From Armatimonadota bacterium (lineage in GTDB: Bacteria > Armatimonadota > SYMT01), in NCBI GenBank assembly GCA_020696885.1, contig JAJFMS010000296.1, positions 1 through 5,510 of the forward strand: a stretch of 5,510 nt of DNA, given 5' to 3'. Each line of letters begins with the position of its first letter. Position 1 is the first letter of the stretch. Below, in pieces: positions 1-3,755 of this stretch. The notes beneath the pieces are model-generated. The model was not told where the DNA came from and did not search any database. It saw only the letters and a program-made list of their open reading frames with translations. The position numbers and the translations under genes are program-made.

Positions 1-190
1 GACCACTCACCACCGCCACCACCAGGGCGCCTCCAGTCAACGCCAGGCCCAGCAGCGTCAAGGTCAGGCCCATCGCCGGAAGCAGCTCCGGGCAGTCGCT
101 TTTGTGCTTCAAGCCCAGCCGTCCACGAAGAATGGGAATGCCCCGGCTGAGGTACAGCAGACCGAGTGAGAGCAGCAGTAGAGCCAGCAT
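1..190 (-). CDS. Small membrane protein, N-terminal part only (runs off the left edge)
   Basis: Read on the minus strand from the ATG at 190-188, the frame stays open for 63 codons to the window edge. The protein begins with a hydrophobic Leu-rich segment (about residues 2-21, MLALLLLSLGLLYL...). A short basic loop follows (about 22-32, with RGRLGLKHKS), then a second hydrophobic segment (about 35-62, rich in Leu, Gly and Val). This is the pattern of an inner-membrane protein with at least two transmembrane helices. No other ATG, GTG or TTG lies in frame for roughly 90 nt upstream, so this start is favoured. A weak purine stretch (GGGAGA) sits about 9 nt before it. The family is not recognised. 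An overlapping minus-strand frame (109-282) gives a Cys-rich tail that looks like a shadow. Function is unknown. The gene is divergent from the pentapeptide gene, across a long structured intergenic region. Confidence 0.6.
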   Translation of the reverse strand, partial: MLALLLLSLGLLYLSRGIPILRGRLGLKHKSDCPELLPAMGLTLTLLGLALTGGALVVAVVSG

Positions 191-238
191 GCGAGGAGTC
201 TCCCGCGGCGTCGAGACAGCGCATCGTCCGTGAGAACC

Positions 239-263
239 GCATCGCCCACGGCGTAGGCGATGC
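239..263. repeat. Perfect 8-bp stem-loop upstream of the membrane-protein gene
   Basis: GCATCGCC at 239-246 is the exact reverse complement of GGCGATGC at 256-263, with a 9-nt loop between. On the minus strand it would lie about 50-75 nt before the ATG at 190, so it could be part of that gene's leader. There is no T-run beside it, so a simple Rho-independent terminator is not supported. Confidence 0.55.
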
Positions 264-330
264 AGGGGACACCGAAAGACATTCGTTGCGCCGGCGCGCG
301 CGTGCAGTGAGCTCCAGCTCGCCCGGCGGT

Positions 331-410
331 GGGAGTTACCACACGGGTCACTCGTCGTCGCCAGGCAACCCGGCGGTAGGGCCCGCACCCAGAGTTGCCC
401 GTGTAACCCC
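331..410. repeat. Bulged 13-bp inverted repeat enclosing about 50 nt
   Basis: The right arm CCCGTGTAACCCC (398-410) is continuous. It pairs base for base with GGG (331-333), GTT (335-337) and ACACGGG (341-347), leaving A334 and ACC338-340 as bulges. Inside the loop, CGCC (359-362) can pair with GGCG (372-375). The fold is equally possible on either strand. In a minus-strand transcript it would be in the leader of the membrane-protein gene. Confidence 0.45.
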
Positions 411-428
411 GCGTCGCGCGATGACGCG
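410..428. repeat. 6-bp stem-loop next to the bulged stem
   Basis: CGCGTC (410-415) and GACGCG (423-428) are exact reverse complements around a 7-nt loop. The stem shares base 410 with the preceding larger stem. In such GC-rich sequence a 6-bp stem alone is weak evidence, so it is listed because it belongs to a series. Confidence 0.35.
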
Positions 429-442
429 AGCTCTGGCGGTCC

Positions 443-469
443 GCCTGCAGACTCCGGCAGTTTGCAGGC
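443..469. repeat. Perfect 7-bp stem-loop
   Basis: GCCTGCA (443-449) and TGCAGGC (463-469) are exact reverse complements around a 13-nt loop. This is the fourth stem-loop in the 239-469 series and the last before the AT-rich stretch. No T-run follows on either strand. Confidence 0.4.
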
Positions 470-512
470 ACGCGGCGCTGTCGGCGCCGGATTACTCCCA
501 CTTTCCCGCCAG

Positions 513-600
513 TTGAAACCTATTTATTCGATATTGCCAGCCAATACTGCTGTAAATGGCAACCAATCAGTAATACTAATTATGTAGACCGTGACCTACT
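513..600 (+). promoter_or_regulatory. AT-rich likely promoter zone with a TTGCCA/TGGCAA dyad
   Basis: Base composition drops sharply to AT-rich between the structured region and the reading frames that follow. Within it TTGCCA (534-539) and TGGCAA (557-562) form a 6-bp inverted pair whose arms are 23 bp apart centre to centre, close to two helical turns. That spacing fits a dimeric repressor or activator site. TA-rich hexamers occur at 571-583, but none has a good -35 partner at 16-18 bp, so no exact promoter is claimed. The zone probably serves the plus-strand gene or genes starting at 605 or 762. Confidence 0.3.
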
Positions 601-604
601 CCGA

Positions 605-787
605 ATGGTTGATAGCGGTGAGTGGCACTTATCTGATACTTCGAAGTGGCCGTTACCCCTGCGGCTCTTCCGGACCCGGCTGTTGGCGATTGCGGGGATC
701 GACACCGGCGAATGGGAGCGCTCGCTCGTTTGTGCTACGGATACCAGGGACAAGGCGCTAGATGACCCCAGAAGCGATACCCAATAG
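605..787 (+). CDS. Doubtful small ORF overlapping the pentapeptide gene start
   Basis: A 60-codon frame from the ATG at 605 ends in TAG at 785-787, overlapping the pentapeptide gene by 26 nt in another frame. The product is polar with four Trp residues. It contains two similar peptides, VDSGEW (near residue 2) and IDTGEW (near residue 32), and a short hydrophobic stretch (LLAIAGI). No family is recognised. Evidence for: it begins just after the AT-rich promoter-like zone, uses mostly G/C-ending codons, and would allow coupling to the gene at 762. Evidence against: there is no visible ribosome binding site before 605, it is short, and it may simply be the open leader of the pentapeptide gene. 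Confidence 0.2.
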   Translation: MVDSGEWHLSDTSKWPLPLRLFRTRLLAIAGIDTGEWERSLVCATDTRDKALDDPRSDTQ

Positions 788-1223
788 CGGGCCGGCTGTA
801 GGCGCGGAGGCAGCCGATCAGACGCTGGAAGGCCGAGATCTGTCCGGCGCCAATCTGGAGGGTAGCTGCTTCCGGGGCTGGAGCTGCGCCTTCGTCAACC
901 TGGGTAACGCCACGCTCCTGGGGGCGGACCTCCACGGCGCCGACCTGCAGCATGCCAACCTCCGGGCGGCGGAGCTTGGCGGAGCCGACCTCGGAGAGTC
1001 GCTGCTGATGTACGCCACACTGGAAGGCGCAGACTTACGCCTGGCCCGCCTGACCGGCGCGAACCTCCGTGGGGCGAACCTCAGGTGGAGCCACCTCGGT
1101 GGGGCTGACCTGATCGGCGCCGATCTCACAGACGCCGCGCTGCAGGGCGCCATCGCGGACGAGACGACCACCTGGCCGCTCGGCTTCGATCCGGTACAGG
1201 CCGGAGTGTGGATGGCCCGGTAA
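762..1223 (+). CDS. Pentapeptide-repeat protein
   Basis: A 153-residue protein built almost entirely from pentapeptides of the A(D/N)LXX type. Residues 26-130 can be cut into 21 consecutive five-residue units with no break (DLSGA, NLEGS ... ALQGA). Such proteins are known to fold as a right-handed quadrilateral beta-helix, so this one would have a little over five coils. The first 25 residues are a short Pro/Ala/Gly-rich tail, with no signal peptide or membrane segment. The C-terminal tail TTTWPLGFDPVQAGV resembles the WP-GFDP cap often seen after pentapeptide repeats. The start is supported by AAGGCG at 752-757, a good spacing before the ATG. Family members range from DNA mimics that protect gyrase (the Qnr/MfpA group) to proteins of unknown role. 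Nothing here identifies the role, and resistance should not be assumed. Probably cytoplasmic. It converges on the sigma-factor gene with about 34 bp between the stop codons. Confidence 0.93.
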   Translation: MTPEAIPNSGPAVGAEAADQTLEGRDLSGANLEGSCFRGWSCAFVNLGNATLLGADLHGADLQHANLRAAELGGADLGESLLMYATLEGADLRLARLTGANLRGANLRWSHLGGADLIGADLTDAALQGAIADETTTWPLGFDPVQAGVWMAR

Positions 1224-1228
1224 CGGGC
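1215..1228. terminator. Short GC hairpin at the convergent gene ends
   Basis: GCCCG (1215-1219) and CGGGC (1224-1228) form a perfect 5-bp stem closed by a GTAA tetraloop of the stable GNRA class. It spans the pentapeptide gene's TAA stop codon. It may help end transcription between the convergent genes, but no T-tract follows on either strand, so a classic intrinsic terminator is not shown. Confidence 0.25.
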
Positions 1229-1257
1229 ACATCCTATTCACTCGGCGCCGGGCTACA

Positions 1258-1908
1258 CTACCTGGTAAGCCCCTGCTGTGCCATCCGGTTACGGAGCGAG
1301 TTAACCGCGTGCCGGAGCAGGGACCGCACTGTGACCGGCTGGATCCCCAGGTCCACGGCGATGTCCTCAAACGGGCGCTCGTCGTAGTAGCGCCACACCA
1401 GGACTAGCCGCTGTCGGTGGGGAAGCGCCGCGATCGCGGCCGGGAGCGCTTCGAGCACTTCCTGCGCCTGCAGGGTGTCCTCGCAGCCCCGGTCAACGTC
1501 CGATCGGCCCCCGAGCATCCCTTCCAGTAGCTCGGGCTCGAGGTGAACGTAGCGGCTCTCACCGCGCCAATAGTCCCGCACGTAGTTAAAGACGCGCTGG
1601 GAGAGCATGTGCGTGAGATAGGCCGCGATCGGAATTCCCCGTTCCAGATCGTAGCTATCCACCAGCAGGCGGAACTGGTAGTAGATCTCCCCTCGCAGAT
1701 CCTTACGGAGTTCCGGGGTCGTTCCATACCGGCGCATCAAACTGCCCACCAGGGGTCGGAACTGCTCGAACAGTTCCTTGGGGCAGTGCTCAACAGGGGA
1801 GTCGCAGTTTCCCGCAGGCTTGGAATACTCCCTTCCCGGGGTATTCTGAGCATGGGCCAACGAAGGGTCGATTACAGTAGTGACGAGGCGTTCCGGAGCG
1901 CGTTCCAT
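1258..1908 (-). CDS. Two-domain sigma-70-family RNA polymerase sigma factor (ECF-like)
   Basis: With the ATG at 1908 the product is 216 residues. Sigma region 2 lies at about residues 47-115 (FRPLVGSLMRRYG ... GEIYYQFRLLVDSYDLERGIPIAAYL ... NYVRDYWR). It should hold the core-polymerase-binding and -10-recognition helices. Region 4 lies at about 155-210 (LPHRQRLVLVWRYYDERPFEDIAVDLGIQPVTVRSLLRHAVNSLRNRM), ending in the helix-turn-helix that reads the -35 element. Regions 1 and 3 are absent, as in extracytoplasmic-function sigmas, but there is a Pro- and charge-rich N-terminal leader of about 45 residues. The start is uncertain: the frame is open back to a TGA at 2035-2037, with TTG at 2022 and GTG at 2016 as longer options (up to 254 residues). 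ATG 1908 is preferred because AAGAAG lies about 9 nt before it. No anti-sigma gene is adjacent: the gene is convergent with the pentapeptide gene and has a long non-coding region behind it. The product is cytoplasmic and acts with RNA polymerase core. Its regulon is unknown. Confidence 0.85.
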   Translation of the reverse strand: MERAPERLVTTVIDPSLAHAQNTPGREYSKPAGNCDSPVEHCPKELFEQFRPLVGSLMRRYGTTPELRKDLRGEIYYQFRLLVDSYDLERGIPIAAYLTHMLSQRVFNYVRDYWRGESRYVHLEPELLEGMLGGRSDVDRGCEDTLQAQEVLEALPAAIAALPHRQRLVLVWRYYDERPFEDIAVDLGIQPVTVRSLLRHAVNSLRNRMAQQGLTR

Positions 1909-2262
1909 AGGTCGATACTTCTTGAGGTCCGGGCCGTTTGACAGCCGGTGGTGCAATATCCGGAGGTCCGTAGGGAGACATCGCGTGGTGATCCCGCTCT
2001 GGATCACGACGCGCACTAGCAAGAGCCATTCCGTTCATTAGTTGGGATCACACTTTGGTGACCGGATGCTTTCTCGAAGGTCCCTACCCTTTCGGCTCAT
2101 CACACTCATTGGGGTGCCGTTCCGCGTCGGGCGACGATCCTGAGATTGGCGCCTGAAGTACCGTGCGATACTTTGCGAAAGGGAACGGGAGTGTGACGGA
2201 ACATCCACCCTCATTGTGGCTGGCGCCGACGTCAAACACAAGGGGAGATGAGGATTACATTC

Positions 2263-2288
2263 CCCCGTCCACTGAATGGCGGACGGGG
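2263..2288. repeat. Perfect 8-bp GC stem-loop
   Basis: CCCCGTCC (2263-2270) and GGACGGGG (2281-2288) are exact reverse complements around a 10-nt loop. There is no T-run on either side. It may be a transcription pause or stop, a protein-binding dyad, or a leader element of the sigma gene. The sequence does not decide between these. Confidence 0.45.
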
Positions 2289-2350
2289 ATCCATCCGTAA
2301 GGCTGATAAAGGTCGGAACGAACACTACTAATGTTCGAGATTGTGGCACC

Positions 2351-2410
2351 GACGTGCAACTCGCGTAGCGCATCATAACAGACGCGCAACCCGCGCAGTG
2401 CATCACGGCA
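2351..2410. repeat. Tandem duplication of a 30-bp unit (two copies)
   Basis: Unit 1 (2351-2380, GACGTGCAACTCGCG...) and unit 2 (2381-2410, GACGCGCAACCCGCG...) match at 23 of 30 positions, directly abutting. All seven differences are transitions (C/T or A/G). A further weak start of a unit (GA, then AACG) follows at 2411. The repeat is open in several frames, but none reads as a known protein, so it is more likely a DNA-level or RNA-level duplication. Confidence 0.6.
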
Positions 2411-2531
2411 GAAACGTGTTCGGCAACCGGACCAGCTTCGCTGTGCGACGGGTTTTGGGTTGTGTGTCACCCAGTGTCACTGCTATTTGCGGCACAACCA
2501 CTTGGAGGTTCAGCGATCGCTTGATTGTTCA

Positions 2532-2588
2532 GCAACAATTCGTCTGCCTAGCAAAAGCCCGTCTTTCCAGCAATAACTCGTCTGCCTA
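2532..2588. repeat. 19-bp tandem repeat, three units plus GCAA
   Basis: Three abutting 19-bp units run at 2532-2550, 2551-2569 and 2570-2588, and a fourth begins with GCAA at 2589. Units 1 and 3 share 17 of 19 bases (consensus GCAAYAAYTCGTCTGCCTA) and both differences are transitions. The middle unit matches unit 1 at 12 of 19. Just before it, ATTGTT (2524-2529) and AACAAT (2534-2539) form a 6-bp stem that reaches into unit 1. The array could be an iteron-like protein-binding array or the remains of a microsatellite-type expansion. Confidence 0.6.
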
Positions 2589-2622
2589 GCAACCTCCGAT
2601 TCCACTCGCCTGGTCGGTTAGT

Positions 2623-2719
2623 TCACTCCTTCGCCGAACCGCCGGATTCCGCCGCCCACCGCTGCCGGCACCGGGGTGGGGTTACCAGGCGTGCCCGGCT
2701 CCGGCGAAAGTAGGAGTGA
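2623..2719. other. Candidate structured element: nested bulged fold of about 97 nt
   Basis: The outer arm TCACTCCT (2623-2630) pairs exactly with AGGAGTGA (2712-2719). The stem continues with TCGCCG (2631-2636) against CGGCGA (2702-2707), leaving AAGT (2708-2711) as a 4-nt bulge. Further in, GCCGG (2641-2645) pairs with CCGGC (2695-2699), and GGCAC (2667-2671) with GTGCC (2691-2695), sharing base 2695. This makes a coaxial, nested fold of roughly 23 bp. It lies 220-320 nt before the LuxR-type gene, so it could be a structured leader or a separate RNA. I compared it by eye with the c-di-GMP (GEMM) riboswitch because of the GGGGTTACC at 2678-2686, but the other conserved blocks are missing. Confidence 0.4.
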
Positions 2720-2941
2720 TTGGACCCAAGGCTGGGTATAGCCTCTCTGGTAGCTTCCCAATGGACCATCGCGTCACCAATTTCGGCCAGCCACACTCCG
2801 AGTGCCAGAAAATAAATTGCACGCTTCCACCACTAGGGATAAGTTCGATTAGTGAGAGCGCTGGAACTTGTGCTGCCCCTATCCGTCCATGGAGTGCAGC
2901 CCCCATACCACGCGATCGTGCGTCAAATGCGCTTTTCACCC

Positions 2942-3616
2942 ATGACTTCTCTTACATCTGCTACCACCGTCGTCCTCGCGGATGCACGGGAATTGTTCCG
3001 GGGCGGGCTGGAAACAGCCATCCGATGTATACCCACGCTCGCCTTGTTGGGGAGCGTGGCCACGCCAGAGGAGGCCCTCGCGCTGTGCCGCGCCGAGAGC
3101 GTATCCGTGCTGGTCCTGGGAGAGCTGGCCGGCGTGAAGGATCTGGCGGGGGCCACGGCGTTGATCGCCGACCTGCCTACCGAGACGCGCCCGCTGTTGA
3201 TCTCCAACCAGGCGAACGGCATCCGAGAGCTGCTCGACACCGGATTCTGGGGGTGTCTGCCGCAGACCGCTTCCGGCACCGAGGTCATTCGAGCGGTGCA
3301 AGCGGTGGCCCTGGGTGAGTTCTGGGCGTCGCGCCGGGAGCTCACGCAGCTCCTTCGAGAGCGGCTCTGTGAAGACGTCTACCCGATGCCGAACGGTAAC
3401 CACGCGGCCACAGAGCTTACGCCGCGCGAAGCGGAAATACTGGAACTGGTGGCGCGTGGTTTTAATAACGATCAGATCGCGGCCACCCTGTATATCGGCC
3501 GCAGTACGGTGAAAACCCACTTGCTCCGGAGCTTTCGTAAGCTCGAGGCCGTGGACCGGACGAGTGCCGTTACCATCGCCTTGCGGCGCCGGTTGATCCG
3601 GGCGAGAATCGATTAG
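2942..3616 (+). CDS. LuxR/NarL-type transcriptional regulator with a degenerate receiver domain
   Basis: With the ATG at 2942 the product is 224 residues, the usual size for NarL/FixJ response regulators. Residues 8-126 align with a receiver domain (TTVVLADARELFRGGLE ... ALGEFW). Residues 159-218 are a clear LuxR (GerE) helix-turn-helix (LTPREAEILELVARGFNNDQIAATLYIGRSTVKTHLL ... RKLEAVDRTSAV). The receiver's active site is broken: only one acid of the Asp pair remains (D14, then A15), the phospho-acceptor Asp is Gly (G60 in VLVLGEL), and the conserved Lys is Gln (Q108 in GCLPQTAS). Ser88 is kept. It should therefore work without phosphorylation, binding DNA in the cytoplasm. No sensor kinase is adjacent. 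Longer starts exist at GTG 2852 (AGGGAT about 11 nt before it), GTG 2918 and ATG 2927. The ATG at 2942 is preferred because it places beta-strand 1 at the usual distance from the N-terminus, though it lacks a clear ribosome binding site. Confidence 0.9.
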   Translation: MTSLTSATTVVLADARELFRGGLETAIRCIPTLALLGSVATPEEALALCRAESVSVLVLGELAGVKDLAGATALIADLPTETRPLLISNQANGIRELLDTGFWGCLPQTASGTEVIRAVQAVALGEFWASRRELTQLLRERLCEDVYPMPNGNHAATELTPREAEILELVARGFNNDQIAATLYIGRSTVKTHLLRSFRKLEAVDRTSAVTIALRRRLIRARID

Positions 3617-3661
3617 CGGCCCGTATCGGGTAACGCGGATCGGATCTTCCACGCGCTCACA

Positions 3662-3685
3662 CGCCCACTCGCCCACTCGCCCATC
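3662..3685. repeat. 8-bp tandem repeat, three units
   Basis: CGCCCACT at 3662-3669 and 3670-3677 is followed by CGCCCATC at 3678-3685. The array lies between the convergent ends of the regulator and the PAS-GGDEF-EAL gene. It is a short slippage-prone repeat, and no function is suggested by its position. Confidence 0.6.
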
Positions 3686-3724
3686 CACGGCCAACTGACC
3701 CTCGCAAGCTCGCGCTCGGAGGTG

Positions 3725-3750
3725 GTCCCGAACCCTCCGGCAGGCGGGAC
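3725..3750 (-). terminator. Bulged stem-loop just after the PAS-GGDEF-EAL stop codon
   Basis: GTCCCG (3725-3730) pairs exactly with CGGGAC (3745-3750). Inside, CCT (3734-3736) can pair with AGG (3742-3744), closing a 5-nt loop and leaving AAC as a bulge. On the minus strand it starts 5 nt after the TAA (3758-3756), a position typical for 3' end structures. There is no U-tract after it, so it may only stabilise or weakly terminate the transcript. Confidence 0.3.
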
Positions 3751-3755
3751 TGGGG

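Larger units (their letters stand above)
191..604. other. Long divergent intergenic region with no convincing gene
   Basis: Frames open on both strands here (plus 166-516, minus 109-501) give Arg/Ser/Ala-rich translations with no recognisable domain, and they read as GC-driven shadows. What stands out is secondary structure. Four stem-loops follow each other between 239 and 469, listed separately. They are followed by a sharp change to AT-rich sequence from about 513 to 600. A 12-bp direct repeat (CCCGGCGGTGGG at 322-333, CCCGGCGGTAGG at 370-381, 11 of 12 identical) lies within and beside the largest stem. No known riboswitch, tRNA or attC core could be recognised by eye. Confidence 0.5.
1909..2941. 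other. Long divergent intergenic region with repeats and folds
   Basis: About 1 kb lies between the sigma-factor start and the LuxR-type regulator start, less GC-rich than the flanking genes. Frames open here (minus 2038-2406, minus 2255-2470, minus 2682-2939, plus 2341-2589) give low-quality translations without domains, so I do not call genes. What it does contain is an 8-bp hairpin (2263-2288), a 30-bp tandem duplication (2351-2410), two GTGTCAC copies exactly 10 bp apart (2464-2470, 2474-2480), a 19-bp three-unit repeat (2532-2588), a nested fold (2623-2719), and a small hairpin AGGCT/AGCCT (2729-2733, 2740-2744). The divergent promoters of both regulators should lie here, but no clear -35/-10 pair was found. 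Confidence 0.5.

Noticed and set aside
109..282. Minus-strand frame beginning MSFGVPCIAYAVGDAVLTDD
   Set aside because: Its first half reads almost like a protein, but its second half is a Cys-rich shadow of the better-supported membrane protein frame, and the segment encodes the 239-263 stem-loop instead.
818..1171. Long open frame antisense to the pentapeptide gene, rich in RSAP motifs
   Set aside because: It is the mirror of the pentapeptide DNA repeat, whose regular codons exclude stops on the other strand. The translation has no domain of its own.
2248..2328. 26-codon ORF starting at ATG 2248 directly after AGGGGAG
   Set aside because: The Shine-Dalgarno-like sequence abuts the ATG with no spacing, and the peptide is short and basic and spans the 2263-2288 hairpin.
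2038..2406. 122-codon minus-strand frame whose TAA overlaps the ATG of another frame (1790-2038) as TAATGA
   Set aside because: The overlap looks like translational coupling, but both translations are Ser/Arg/Pro-rich with no domain. The downstream frame overlaps the sigma-factor gene, and no ribosome binding site is visible.
2513..2520. GCGATCGC, the cyanobacterial HIP1 octamer (also within 1430-1437)
   Set aside because: Only two or so copies occur in 5.5 kb of GC-rich sequence, far below the density that would suggest a cyanobacterium.
2532..2625. Integron attC site suggested by CAACAATTCGT and GGTTAGTT
   Set aside because: The core partners RYYYAAC and GTTRRRY are not both present with the right spacing, there is no integrase or cassette, and the similarity lies within the 19-bp repeat.
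2667..2690. c-di-GMP (GEMM) riboswitch suggested by GGGGTTACC near c-di-GMP genes
   Set aside because: The other conserved blocks (GGCAAACC-like and GACGCAAAGCC-like) are missing upstream. A similar TGGGGTTACC also appears at 3751-3760 without context, so the match looks accidental.
2682..2939. 85-codon minus-strand frame (FWHSECGWPKLVTRW...) from a GTG, divergent to the LuxR-type gene
   Set aside because: The peptide is not absurd and a weak AAGAGAAG precedes the GTG, but codon bias is mixed and no family is recognised. The other strand is open over the same stretch, and it overlaps the candidate RNA fold. Not strong enough to call.
3620..3630. CCCG-TAT-CGGG hairpin 3 nt after the LuxR-type gene's stop codon
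   Set aside because: A 4-bp stem with a 3-nt loop and no T-run is expected by chance here, so it is not called as a terminator.
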